Positions 1 through 7,569 of a stretch of 26,689 bases of DNA are shown here, in pieces. How positions within the stretch are numbered: position 1 is the stretch's first letter; every line of letters begins with the position of its first letter. Position numbers and translations under genes: made by a program. Source of the stretch: JAJDNW01 sp039714495 (GTDB taxonomy: Bacteria; Desulfobacterota; Desulfobacteria; Desulfobacterales; B30-G6); NCBI GenBank assembly GCA_039714495.1, contig JBDLJD010000046.1, positions 1 through 26,689 on the forward strand. The letters are read 5' to 3'. The notes beneath the pieces were generated by a model, which worked only from the letters and a program-made list of their open reading frames with translations, did not search any database and was not told the origin of the DNA.

Positions 1-149
1 TTGCCCGCACCGTTGGGCCCGATGATGGACAGGATTTCATGCTGATTGATGTGAAAGGAAACATCTTCCAAGACCTGGATGCGTCCAAAGGACAAATGGA
101 TGTGGCTGGCAGATAAGACGACGTTTTGATCTTTTTTTGCGTGATCCAA
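1..149 (-). CDS. ABC transporter ATP-binding protein, Liv type (5' end only)
   Basis: The minus strand encodes the first 49 residues of an ABC ATPase; the gene continues off the left edge. The visible part has the A-loop region (LSFGRIQVLEDVSF) and reaches the Walker A motif GPNGAGK, whose lysine codon is cut by the window edge. The order and spacing match LivG-type ATPases of branched-chain amino-acid or aromatic-acid transporters. I place the start at a TTG codon (147-149) because an AGGAG sits 8 bases upstream and an in-frame stop lies further upstream with no ATG between. It is divergent from the complete liv operon at 518, so two related transporters may share this intergenic region. Substrate is not visible. 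Confidence 0.8.
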   Translation of the reverse strand, partial: MDHAKKDQNVVLSASHIHLSFGRIQVLEDVSFHINQHEILSIIGPNGAG

Positions 150-517
150 AAGGGATGCTCCTGGTTGCAGAGAACAAAAGACGTTGAATGGAATACTTTA
201 ACTGAACATTATTTAGCATAAAACCAGGGCTTGGCAAAGCAGAAACTTATCAGACGTATAATACCGGAAAGAGCGGCCAACGATCTGGTCAGTGTTCTCG
301 GCGGGTTGCGAAAAAAGCGTCTCTCAGAAAGTGGTAGCATTTGGAAGCGGCCCGAAGGGCAGCGACCATTTATAACTTGACATCCATGCGCTATAATTTA
401 TAGAAAATAATACGAAAAATATTGCTGTAGGTCTGCATGGCTTCATCGCTTTACTGTAGTTGCTCTTCGGTTTTCTGCTCGCTTTTTACCGTCACCATCC
501 AAACAGGGAGGTAAAAC
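150..517. other. Divergent intergenic region (368 bases)
   Basis: This gap separates the leftward ATPase from the rightward liv operon. No convincing gene or tRNA is seen. It holds the ribosome binding site of the leftward gene, a possible rightward promoter near 377-404, a small hairpin (GCCC with GGGC around a GAA loop, near 350), and the GGGAGGT ribosome binding site at 506-512 that serves the first liv gene. Confidence 0.6.
377..404 (+). promoter_or_regulatory. Possible sigma70-type promoter of the liv operon
   Basis: TTGACA at 377-382 is a perfect -35 hexamer; TATAGA at 399-404 follows after 16 bases as a fair -10. A perfect TATAAT at 392-397 lies only 9 bases after the -35, too close to pair with it. 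The match is by eye and the leader to the start at 518 would be about 105 bases. Confidence 0.35.
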
Positions 518-1798
518 ATGCCAAGAAAAAAATTGGGAAACATGAATCGTCGAACATTTATTAAAACCTCCGGTGTGATCGGCCTCGGTGTGGCCGCATC
601 GAACTTTGGTGTTCCTAAATTGCTGCGTGCCGCTCCCCCTACGATAAAAATAGGGTCTGTTCAGCCGGCCACCGGCCCCCTGGCCGTCATCGGTGTGGGG
701 CAGCGCCGCGGTAATCAACTGGCTGTAGACTACATCAATGCCATGGGCGGCATCAAATCCATGGACGGCGCCAAACTGGAGCTGTTGCTGGGTGACAGTG
801 AAAGCAAGCCTGAAATCGGCCGGTCCGAAGCCGATCGACTGATCAAGGCGGGCGCTGCTGTTATGACCGGCCCCTTTCAAAGCGGGGTTGCCCTGGCCAT
901 ATCGACGCTGTGTGAACAGCGCCAGGTGCCGTTTATCATGGATGTGGCCGCTCTGGACAAAATCACGGACAAGGGCTACAAATACACCTATCGCGTGTTT
1001 ATCACGGTCAGCGGGCTGCTCAACGGTGCTATAAAATACCTGAAGATGGTCACCGAGCAGAAAGGCGTCATGCCCAAACGGGCCGTGGTCACCAACACGG
1101 CAGACGCCTTCGGGAAGGGTATGTCGGGCGGTTTTGTCAAATTCCTGGAAAAATCCGGGCTTCCCATCGAAGTTGTGGACAAGGTTCAGTATCCTTTAGG
1201 GATTCATGACCTGTCCGCAGAGGTGGCCAGGATCAAGGCGGCCAAGCCGGATATCCTCTTTCCAGTATCAAGGCCCGGGGACGGCATCATCCTGACACGG
1301 GAGCTCTACAAACAGAGGGTCGAGTTGATGGGCATCTTCGGCCCGGGGTCCCCCGGGTGGTATGAACCGGATGTCATCAAGGCTCTTGATAAACTGATTT
1401 ATTATGTCATGGTCAACGTTCCCTGGATCAACCCGTCGAGCCAGGTCTATCAGCAGGCCAACGCCGCGTTCCAGAAAGCGCATAACCGCTATCTGGATAC
1501 CAACAGCGCCTATGCCTACACCGGTGTACTGGTCATCGCCGACATACTCGAGCGTGCAACGTCCACCGACCCGGAGAAGATTTTGGCGGCAACGCGCCAA
1601 ACCAATTTCACCAACCATCCGGTGGTTGGCGGACCCGTACAGTTTGACCAGAAAGGCAACAACACCGGTGCACAGACCGCCCTCATCCAGGTGCAGCCAG
1701 ATCAGGATCTGCTGAAGAGGGTCAAGATTGTCGCTCCCCAAGAATTCGTCCAGTCGGACAAGATTGTTTTTCCGGCACCCCAACTCTGGAAGCGATAA
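518..1798 (+). CDS. Liv-type ABC transporter substrate-binding protein, Tat-exported
   Basis: This is a periplasmic binding protein of the LivJ/LivK (type I, peripla_BP_6) family, 426 residues, which would capture an amino acid or related small acid for the permease encoded next. The N-terminus carries a twin-arginine motif (NRRTFIK, residues 10-16) followed by a hydrophobic stretch and a probable cleavage near residue 38, so export is likely by Tat, folded. The mature part opens with TIKIGSVQPATGPLA, the usual first strand of the family. The start at 518 is chosen because GGGAGGT lies 5 bases upstream; an ATG at 542 would give the more usual MNRRTF start and cannot be excluded. First gene of the operon, 6 bases before livH. 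Substrate specificity cannot be read from the sequence. Confidence 0.92.
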   Translation: MPRKKLGNMNRRTFIKTSGVIGLGVAASNFGVPKLLRAAPPTIKIGSVQPATGPLAVIGVGQRRGNQLAVDYINAMGGIKSMDGAKLELLLGDSESKPEIGRSEADRLIKAGAAVMTGPFQSGVALAISTLCEQRQVPFIMDVAALDKITDKGYKYTYRVFITVSGLLNGAIKYLKMVTEQKGVMPKRAVVTNTADAFGKGMSGGFVKFLEKSGLPIEVVDKVQYPLGIHDLSAEVARIKAAKPDILFPVSRPGDGIILTRELYKQRVELMGIFGPGSPGWYEPDVIKALDKLIYYVMVNVPWINPSSQVYQQANAAFQKAHNRYLDTNSAYAYTGVLVIADILERATSTDPEKILAATRQTNFTNHPVVGGPVQFDQKGNNTGAQTALIQVQPDQDLLKRVKIVAPQEFVQSDKIVFPAPQLWKR

Positions 1799-1804
1799 AG
1801 CTAG

Positions 1805-2674
1805 ATGGACGCGACCTTTACGATTCAGCTGATCATCCAGGGCGTTTTGCTGGGAGGGATCTATGGCTTGATTGCCATGGGTCTCTCCCTTATCTTTGGT
1901 GTGATGGGCGTCATCAACTTTGCCCACGGCCAGATGATGGTCATGGCCATGTACGTCTCCTACTGGATTTTCGTTTTGTTGGGCATTGACCCCTATCTCT
2001 CGCTGATCGTGGTTGTGGCCGTAATTTTTGTGCTGGGATATTTTATCCAGGCCACAGTGGTCAATCGCATCATCGACTATCCCGAGGCCATGCAGGTGCT
2101 CCCCCTGGTTTCCATCGGCCTGATCCTGGAAAACCTGGCCCTCTTGTTTTGGGGGCCCGATCACCGCAGTCCCCAGACAATTCTGAGCCTGCAGAGCATC
2201 TGGATCGGCCCCATCATGATCGATGTGTCTCGTCTGGTGGCTTTTGTGCTGGCCATATTCATCACCAGCCTCATCTTTTTGTTCCTGAAGAAAACCAACA
2301 TCGGCAAATGCATCCGGGCGGCATCCGATAACCGCATGGGTGCCATTCTGGTGGGTATCGATGTAAACCGCATTTACAACGCATCCTTTGGATTGGGTGC
2401 GGCAACCACTGCGGCGGCAGGTGTTTTACTGCTGCCACTCATGCCGATTTCACCCCACATGGGACACGATTTCACCTTGACCGCCTTTATCGTGGTCATC
2501 TTGGGGGGAATGGGCAACCTGCTCGGGGCCCTTGTGGGAGGACTCATTCTGGGAATTGCCGAGCTCGTGTCCACGCTCTTTCTGCCGGCGACATTGAAAC
2601 AGGTGGTGAGCTTTTCTATTTTGATCATCATCATGCTTTTTCGTCCCCAGGGCCTTTTCGGGGGGAAAAAATGA
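1805..2674 (+). CDS. livH: Liv-type ABC transporter permease LivH
   Basis: An inner-membrane permease of 289 residues, very hydrophobic with about eight membrane segments. The first segments carry the LivH-family signature INFAHGQMM (residues about 38-46), and the C-terminus ends with the usual LFRPQGLFGGKK. It forms the translocation channel as a heterodimer with LivM. It starts 6 bases after the binding-protein stop with no strong ribosome binding site, suggesting translational coupling, and its stop overlaps the livM start by 4 bases (ATGA). Assigned by family; the transported compound may be a branched-chain amino acid or something else. Confidence 0.93.
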   Translation: MDATFTIQLIIQGVLLGGIYGLIAMGLSLIFGVMGVINFAHGQMMVMAMYVSYWIFVLLGIDPYLSLIVVVAVIFVLGYFIQATVVNRIIDYPEAMQVLPLVSIGLILENLALLFWGPDHRSPQTILSLQSIWIGPIMIDVSRLVAFVLAIFITSLIFLFLKKTNIGKCIRAASDNRMGAILVGIDVNRIYNASFGLGAATTAAAGVLLLPLMPISPHMGHDFTLTAFIVVILGGMGNLLGALVGGLILGIAELVSTLFLPATLKQVVSFSILIIIMLFRPQGLFGGKK

Positions 2675-3636
2675 AGCGCTATCACATTTTCCTCTCGCTG
2701 ATACTGCTGATTCTCGTGGTTCTTCCGCTGTTTCTGGACAATTACATCCTCGGTATTTTCGTGATGGTCTTCTTCTGGGCCTATGTGGGTCAATCCTGGA
2801 ACGTGCTGACCGGCTACACCGGGCACATATCCCTGGGCCACGCGCTGTACATCGGCGTCGGCGCCTACACGTCCACCTACCTGGCCCAGGTTTTTGGATT
2901 GAGCCCCTGGTTCGGCATGTTCGCCGGGGGGGTGGTGGCTGCCGGCATTGCCCTTTTTCTGGGGTTTCTGGGGTTCCGTTTTGGTCTGAGAGGCGTCTAT
3001 TTCGTGATTTTGACCATTGCCTTTGCCGAGATCACGCGGCTCATCGTTTCCCATGTGGAAGCTCTGGGCTCTTTTTCCGGTATTTTCCTGGACTTCGAGC
3101 CATCCTTCTGGAATTTTCAATTCAGTGGAAACTTACCCTACTATTATATTTCCCTGGCATTGATGGTCGGTTCACTGGTTGCCGTGTACATCATTGAGCA
3201 GTCCAAGCTAGGCCGTTTCATCGTGGCCATCCGAGAGGACGAAGAAGCCGCCCAGGCACTGGGTGTCAACACGTTCAAATACAACATGCTGGCGATTGCC
3301 ATCAGCGCCTTCATGACCTCCATTGCCGGGGTGTTTTACGCCAACTACATCTTCTACCTGCACCCCAATTCCATGTTCGGCATGTCCTTGAGCATCGAGC
3401 TTATCCTGCGGCCCATCGTCGGCGGACTGGGAACATTGTTCGGGCCCCTTATCGGCTCTTTTCTGCTGACGCCGTTGTCTGAAATATCAAGGGCCTACTT
3501 TGCCAAAGGGGGACTCGAAGGCCTGCACCTTGTCCTTTACGGCATTGTGGCCATTCTGGTGGTGCTGTTCATGCCCAAGGGCATTATCGTGTATGTAAGA
3601 CGCTTCCTGGACCCCTTGATGAAAGATAAAAAATAA
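2671..3636 (+). CDS. livM: Liv-type ABC transporter permease LivM
   Basis: The second permease of the system, 321 residues, with a series of hydrophobic segments from the N-terminus onward. The family signature GHISLGHALYIGVGAYT lies at residues about 51-67, and the cytoplasmic loop SKLGRFIVAIREDEEAAQALGVN (near residues 178-200) is the coupling region that contacts the ATPases. The ATG overlaps the livH stop by 4 bases, which indicates coupled translation and equal expression. Pairs with LivH in the membrane and with LivG/LivF on the cytoplasmic face. Length and motifs are normal for the family. Confidence 0.93.
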   Translation: MKRYHIFLSLILLILVVLPLFLDNYILGIFVMVFFWAYVGQSWNVLTGYTGHISLGHALYIGVGAYTSTYLAQVFGLSPWFGMFAGGVVAAGIALFLGFLGFRFGLRGVYFVILTIAFAEITRLIVSHVEALGSFSGIFLDFEPSFWNFQFSGNLPYYYISLALMVGSLVAVYIIEQSKLGRFIVAIREDEEAAQALGVNTFKYNMLAIAISAFMTSIAGVFYANYIFYLHPNSMFGMSLSIELILRPIVGGLGTLFGPLIGSFLLTPLSEISRAYFAKGGLEGLHLVLYGIVAILVVLFMPKGIIVYVRRFLDPLMKDKK

Positions 3637-3641
3637 CATTC

Positions 3642-4373
3642 ATGTCCAATCTGATTGCAACGGATATAACCAAACGTTTTGGCGGGCTGCTGGCCGTCAA
3701 CAAGCTCTCCTTTGAGCTCGCTGAAGGAGAGATACTCGGATTGATTGGCCCCAATGGCGCGGGAAAGACCACTGTTTTCAACTGCCTGAGCGGGTTTCTC
3801 ACGCCCGAGGAAGGCAGCATGTATCTTGGCGGAAACGCCATAAAGGGATTGCAGCCGTATCAGATTTGCCAGATGGGCATGGCCCGCACATTTCAAATCG
3901 TAAAACCGTTTCCCACCATTTCCGTGTTCGACAACGTCATGGTCGGTGCACTGGCCCATGGCACGTCACTCCAGGAAGCCAAGTCGATGTCTCAGGATAT
4001 CATCGAATCAGTGGGCTTAAGGAAAATGAGGGACCTGGAGGCCCAGGGACTGCCCCTTCCCTTAAGAAAACGCCTGGAAATGGCCAGGGCTCTGGCAACC
4101 CGGCCCAGGGTGCTGCTGCTGGATGAAGTCATGGCCGGGCTCAATCCCACGGAAGTGGATGAGATGATCGATCTCATCAATCAGATCAATCAGGATGGGG
4201 TCAGTGTTTTGTTGATTGAACACGTAATGCGCGGTGTCATGGCCCTTTCCCAAAGGATGATCGTTATCAATTACGGGGAAAAAATCGCTGAAGGGGTTCC
4301 TGCTGAAATAGTAAAGAATCCGCTAGTCATAGAAGCCTATTTAGGCAAGGAGTTTTTGAGTGCTCAAGGTTAA
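3642..4373 (+). CDS. livG: Liv-type ABC transporter ATP-binding protein LivG
   Basis: Cytoplasmic ATPase, 243 residues, that powers the LivHM permease together with LivF. Visible motifs are Walker A GPNGAGKT (residues 36-43), the Q-loop RTFQIVKPF, Walker B with catalytic glutamate in LLLDEVMAGL, and the switch histidine in LLIEHVMRGV. The C-terminus ends in the LivG-typical EAYLGKE. The ABC signature is unusual: where LSGGQ or LSYGQQ is expected the sequence reads LPLPLRKRLEMARAL, so the serine and glutamine are missing while the downstream RLEMARAL helix is intact. The gene starts 5 bases after livM without a clear ribosome binding site and overlaps livF by 14 bases. Confidence 0.92.
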   Translation: MSNLIATDITKRFGGLLAVNKLSFELAEGEILGLIGPNGAGKTTVFNCLSGFLTPEEGSMYLGGNAIKGLQPYQICQMGMARTFQIVKPFPTISVFDNVMVGALAHGTSLQEAKSMSQDIIESVGLRKMRDLEAQGLPLPLRKRLEMARALATRPRVLLLDEVMAGLNPTEVDEMIDLINQINQDGVSVLLIEHVMRGVMALSQRMIVINYGEKIAEGVPAEIVKNPLVIEAYLGKEFLSAQG

Positions 4374-5064
4374 CGGCATCGACGTTTATTACGGGGATCT
4401 TCCGGCATTGAGAGACGTTAGCATCGAAGTCCATGAAAGGGAGATTGTGTCGGTAATCGGGTCCAACGGCGTCGGCAAATCGACGTTGCTGAAAACCATA
4501 TCGGGCGTCAACCGACCGCGCAAGGGCGCTATCCACTATGCGGAGATGGATATCACCCGAACACGATCATCCAGAATTGTGGAACAGGGTATCAGTCATG
4601 TGCCGGAGGGCAGACAACTTTTTCCCACCATGACGGTGATGGAAAATCTTGAGATGGGCGCCCACTTCCAGAAGGCCAAAAAAGCCAAAGAGGCATTGCT
4701 GGAGGAGGTGTTTACCTATTTCCCAAGGCTGAAGGAACGCCTGAAGCAGGAGGCCGGCACATTGAGCGGTGGTGAACAGCAGATGCTGGCCATCGGCAGG
4801 GGGTTGATGTCCTGCCCCCGGTTGATGATGCTGGACGAACCCTCCCTGGGGTTGTCTCCGCTACTGGTCAGCACTATTTTCGATATTGTGCGACAGATCA
4901 ATGACCAGGGCACGGCCATTCTGCTGATCGAACAAAATGTCTATCATGCCCTGAGCATGTCCAATCGGGGATATGTGCTTGAGAATGGTAAGCTCGCCTT
5001 GCAGGGAACCGGCCAGGAGCTTCTCACCAACGCACATATCCGTAAAACATATCTAGGCCTATAA
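4360..5064 (+). CDS. livF: Liv-type ABC transporter ATP-binding protein LivF
   Basis: The second ATPase, 234 residues. Motifs are Walker A GSNGVGKS (residues 34-41), the VPEGRQLFPTMTV segment characteristic of LivF, a canonical signature LSGGEQQMLAIGRGLM, Walker B LMMLDEPSLGLSP, and the switch histidine region. The start is a GTG at 4360, supported by AAGGAG at 4347-4352 inside the end of livG; the overlap of 14 bases fits coupled translation. Because LivF has a full signature while LivG does not, the two nucleotide sites of the heterodimer may be functionally unequal. A double-hairpin repeat begins inside its stop codon. Confidence 0.93.
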   Translation: MLKVNGIDVYYGDLPALRDVSIEVHEREIVSVIGSNGVGKSTLLKTISGVNRPRKGAIHYAEMDITRTRSSRIVEQGISHVPEGRQLFPTMTVMENLEMGAHFQKAKKAKEALLEEVFTYFPRLKERLKQEAGTLSGGEQQMLAIGRGLMSCPRLMMLDEPSLGLSPLLVSTIFDIVRQINDQGTAILLIEQNVYHALSMSNRGYVLENGKLALQGTGQELLTNAHIRKTYLGL

Positions 5065-5103
5065 AATCGTGGAACACGATTTTATGAAACGCGACTACGT
5101 CGC
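5063..5103 (+). repeat. Double-hairpin intergenic repeat, copy 1
   Basis: A first stem of 9 bp (AAAATCGTG, 5063-5071, with CACGATTTT, 5075-5083) closes a GAA loop. After ATGAAAC comes a second 5-bp stem (GCGAC, 5091-5095, with GTCGC, 5099-5103) around TAC. The repeat starts on the last two bases of the livF stop codon and ends 20 bases before ridA. Two related copies lie at 7450 and 8647. Confidence 0.75.
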
Positions 5104-5123
5104 TCTCATATAAAAGAGGAACA

Positions 5124-5507
5124 ATGACAGAAAAGAAAAAGTTTCACACGGATAAAGCCGGCGTCAGCGGGGGGCCGTATTCCCAGGCCATCATCCACAA
5201 CAACATCATCTACGTCTCCGGCCAGGGAGCCATAGACCCGGCTACCAATGAAATATCCCTGGGCAACATCGAACACGAAACAAAGCTGGCCATGGAGAAT
5301 ATAAAAATCATCCTGGAAGAGGCCGGCTCCTCCCTGGACAGGATCCTCACCATCACTGCCTACCTTCTGGACATGGAGGACTACGCTGGATTCAATACTG
5401 TTTACAAATCCTGTTTCAAGGGCGACCTGCCGGCCAGGACCTGCATCCGGGCGGCCGAGCTGCCCTTTGACACAAGGGTGGAAGTGACGGCGACAGCTTA
5501 CATTTAA
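5124..5507 (+). CDS. ridA: RidA family enamine/imine deaminase
   Basis: A 127-residue RidA (YjgF/YER057c/UK114) protein. RidA trimers hydrolyse reactive 2-aminoacrylate and other imine/enamine intermediates released by PLP enzymes acting on amino acids. The sequence keeps the family fingerprint GPYSQA (residues 17-22), the arginine R105 in PARTC that binds the substrate carboxylate in E. coli RidA, and E120 in the VEVTATA strand, all at the expected positions. GAGGA precedes the ATG. It follows livF by 59 bases, with the double-hairpin repeat in between, and is probably co-transcribed with the transporter, which suggests the imported compound is processed by an enzyme with an imine intermediate. 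Confidence 0.92.
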   Translation: MTEKKKFHTDKAGVSGGPYSQAIIHNNIIYVSGQGAIDPATNEISLGNIEHETKLAMENIKIILEEAGSSLDRILTITAYLLDMEDYAGFNTVYKSCFKGDLPARTCIRAAELPFDTRVEVTATAYI

Positions 5508-5520
5508 ACAGCCTGATAAC

Positions 5521-5560
5521 TATTGACTATAATATACAAATATGTATATTATAGTCAATA
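5521..5560. promoter_or_regulatory. Perfect 17-bp inverted repeat with symmetric promoter, likely abiE operator
   Basis: TATTGACTATAATATAC (5521-5537) is followed by a 6-base AAATAT loop and its exact reverse complement (5544-5560). Each arm contains TTGACT and TATAAT. On the plus strand TTGACT (5523-5528) and TATATT (5545-5550) lie 16 bases apart, a plausible -35/-10 pair, and by symmetry the same pair exists on the minus strand. It lies 69 bases before the toxin gene. AbiEi antitoxins are known to repress their own promoters by binding inverted repeats, so an operator is the natural reading. Confidence 0.6.
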
Positions 5561-5629
5561 ATATGAAACATTGAGGCTTTTAATTTCATTGCCGCAAACA
5601 AAGAACATATCCATAGCAGGTTGAACAAT

Positions 5630-6511
5630 ATGCGTGTGTATGAGGAGAAAAAGGTCCGGCAATCCGAGATACTGCAGCTTCTACTTCTCGACAACCTATA
5701 CGCGCAATCAGGATCCGAAAAAATCATTTTTCAAGGTGGCACTGCCTTGCGTTGGGTATATGGAGGCATGCGATTCTCGGAGGATCTCGATTTTATTTCT
5801 TCGTTGCCGAAACGAAAAATTGAATCCCTTCTTGATAAAGCCAGACAAAAAATTGCCGATGCCTGCCTGGTACAATTCGGGCCAGGTCAAACCGAAAGTC
5901 AGATTAAGGGCAGTCGACAGCATGCTTTGAAAATTTATCATATCTATCGGCCGGAAGCACAGCGTGAGAGAATTGCAGTTAAAATGGAGTTTGAAACGTT
6001 GAGGTCCGGTAGACACCCTGATTTTAAGAGCCATATAATGAGGGAACTGCCGGCCGTTGCCGGACTAATTGCCAAAGGTGATTTAATCCTGCCTTACACC
6101 AGCAGCATTATCCTGACCGAGACTCCCCAGGAAATACTTTCAGACAAGATCAGGGCCTTGTATGAAAGAAGGTATTTAAAGGGCAGAGACATTTACGATA
6201 TCTGGTGGATGGTAAATCAGCTTAATATTTCACCCGATTGGTTAAATACGCAAAAGAAACTGTCGATGTATGCAGCAGCATTTGTGCCTTTTAGGGACCC
6301 TGGCTATTTTCAGGATAAAGCTTCCGTTTCAGAAGTGGTTGCGTCTTTGGAAGCGGATTTACCGCGCTTTTTGCCCGGCAGCATTTTAGCGGAACACCGG
6401 CAGAATGAATTTCGGCATTTTATTCAAACCGTAAATCAAGTCACTGTGCATCTTCTGGACCAGGGTCTTAGGGGCTATTTAGAAAATGTTCGAGGAAAAG
6501 TCGACACATAA
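5630..6511 (+). CDS. abiEii: AbiEii-type nucleotidyltransferase toxin
   Basis: A 293-residue protein of the AbiEii/AbiGii toxin family (DNA polymerase beta-like nucleotidyltransferase fold), the toxin of a type IV-like toxin-antitoxin or abortive-infection system. The active-site block is clear: GGTALRWVYGG (from residue 36) followed by RFSEDLDF with the two metal-binding aspartates D52 and D54. A later KGRDIYDIWW matches the conserved C-terminal motif. I choose the ATG at 5630 because AGCAGG ends at 5620, giving normal spacing; a TTG at 5621 is in frame but sits directly on that ribosome binding site. The gene overlaps the antitoxin by 26 bases. The order toxin then antitoxin is the reverse of the classical abiEi-abiEii arrangement. 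Confidence 0.88.
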   Translation: MRVYEEKKVRQSEILQLLLLDNLYAQSGSEKIIFQGGTALRWVYGGMRFSEDLDFISSLPKRKIESLLDKARQKIADACLVQFGPGQTESQIKGSRQHALKIYHIYRPEAQRERIAVKMEFETLRSGRHPDFKSHIMRELPAVAGLIAKGDLILPYTSSIILTETPQEILSDKIRALYERRYLKGRDIYDIWWMVNQLNISPDWLNTQKKLSMYAAAFVPFRDPGYFQDKASVSEVVASLEADLPRFLPGSILAEHRQNEFRHFIQTVNQVTVHLLDQGLRGYLENVRGKVDT

Positions 6512-7064
6512 GCGCCTGAAACTACTTCCCAATCTTTTTCGTAAGCCGGATGCGGAAAAGGTTGCGCCGCACACCAATATGTTCCTGACCCGTGCATTGA
6601 AAAAGGGACTTATTCATCGGATCAATCGTGGAAATTACATCAACTCTTTTTTCTTTGGGTTCCCCCGTGTAGAAGAAATTGCCTGTTTTTTGCGGCCTCC
6701 GGCCTATGTGACCTGTGAATGGGCCTTGAACTATCATGGTATTACCTGGCAGGCGCCTTTTGTGTGCACGGTTGCCACACTAAGTTCTTCGGTAGGTAAA
6801 GGTCGCGAAATTGAATACCAGGGTATCACCATAGAATTTTCAAAAATTTCGCCCAAGCTGTTTTTCGGTTATGAGACTCGCAAAGGCTTTTGCGTAGCGA
6901 CACCGGAAAAAGCATTGCTGGACACTTTGTATTACCGGGAACGTTTACCGGTTGTGGATGAATTGGAACTGGAAGATATCGACCGGGGGAAACTGATGGA
7001 GATGGCAAATAAGTATCCGGCTTCGATCATGCGGAAAATTACACTTATTTTAGACGATGCGTGA
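6486..7064 (+). CDS. abiEi: AbiEi-type antitoxin / transcriptional repressor
   Basis: A 192-residue protein resembling AbiEi antitoxins. The N-terminal part (about residues 25-50, FLTRALKKGLIHRINRGNYIN) looks like the winged-helix end that reads DNA, and the remainder contains the family features YVTCEWALNYHGI and CVATPEKALLDTLYYRE. Family knowledge: AbiEi counteracts AbiEii and represses the operon. The ATG is 26 bases inside the toxin gene with AGGGG at 6470-6474, so the two are translationally coupled. The long palindrome at 5521-5560 is the obvious candidate binding site. Assigned by motif and context rather than by strong global similarity, so some uncertainty remains. Confidence 0.82.
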   Translation: MFEEKSTHKRLKLLPNLFRKPDAEKVAPHTNMFLTRALKKGLIHRINRGNYINSFFFGFPRVEEIACFLRPPAYVTCEWALNYHGITWQAPFVCTVATLSSSVGKGREIEYQGITIEFSKISPKLFFGYETRKGFCVATPEKALLDTLYYRERLPVVDELELEDIDRGKLMEMANKYPASIMRKITLILDDA

Positions 7065-7127
7065 TAAAGTCGTTTAATCATTTTTTACCCAAAGCGCGTA
7101 ACATAGATAATAGTATAAGGAGGCATC

Positions 7128-7451
7128 ATGTACCACCATACGATAGAAGGCTTCAGTCATAAGTCCCTGGCCCCGGGCGTGAACATCAAAGCCCTCACCG
7201 GCGAGAACATGAGCATGGTCGTATTTTACATTGCCCCGGGGGCGGATGTGCCCGAGCATTCCCACCCCCACGAGCAGATCGGCACGGTGCTGAAAGGCTC
7301 CCTGGAACTGATCATCGGAGATGAAAAAAAAGTGGTCAAGCCCGGCGATGCCTGGTGCGTGCCCTCCAACGTCGTGCACAGAGGCCACTGCCTGGAGGAA
7401 GCGGCCGAAGTGCTGGAGTTTTTTTCACCGCCCAGGGAAGACTATAAATAA
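7128..7451 (+). CDS. Small single-domain cupin protein
   Basis: A 107-residue cupin. The metal-binding motifs are visible: H44, H46 and E49 or Q50 in PEHSHPHEQIG, and H84 in VPSNVVHRGH; the G-rich turn PGDAWCVP precedes the second motif. Such proteins bind Fe, Mn, Zn or Ni and act as small isomerases, dioxygenases or sensors; the reaction cannot be told here. AAGGAGG sits 6 bases before the ATG. It lies downstream of the AbiE pair in the same direction, and before that insertion it could have followed ridA directly. A copy of the double-hairpin repeat begins within its stop codon, exactly as after livF. Confidence 0.85.
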   Translation: MYHHTIEGFSHKSLAPGVNIKALTGENMSMVVFYIAPGADVPEHSHPHEQIGTVLKGSLELIIGDEKKVVKPGDAWCVPSNVVHRGHCLEEAAEVLEFFSPPREDYK

Positions 7452-7490
7452 AATCGTGTCCCACGCTTTTATGTAACGCGACTTCTGTCT
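7450..7490 (+). repeat. Double-hairpin intergenic repeat, copy 2 (degenerate 3' stem)
   Basis: AAAATCGTG (7450-7458), a TCC loop and CACGCTTTT (7462-7470) form the first stem with one mismatch; ATGTAAC and GCGAC (7478-7482) follow, but the second stem's 3' arm is decayed to TGTCT. It begins on the last two bases of the cupin stop codon. A further GCGAC/GTCGC pair lies at 7510-7524, possibly a displaced second stem. Confidence 0.65.
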
Positions 7491-7569
7491 TCACTCTTCG
7501 AGCTACGCCGCGACAAGCCGTCGCTACAATAAGAAGGGTTTATCCATCGTCGGTTTAGTGGCAAACGCT

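Noticed and set aside
377..397. TTGACA and TATAAT upstream of the liv operon as one promoter
   Set aside because: The spacing is only 9 bases; TATAGA at 16 bases is a better partner for the -35.
1268..2164. Long minus-strand open frame (298 codons) across the binding-protein and livH genes
   Set aside because: It is a codon-usage shadow of two clearly recognised plus-strand genes, has histidine- and glutamine-rich composition and no family resemblance.
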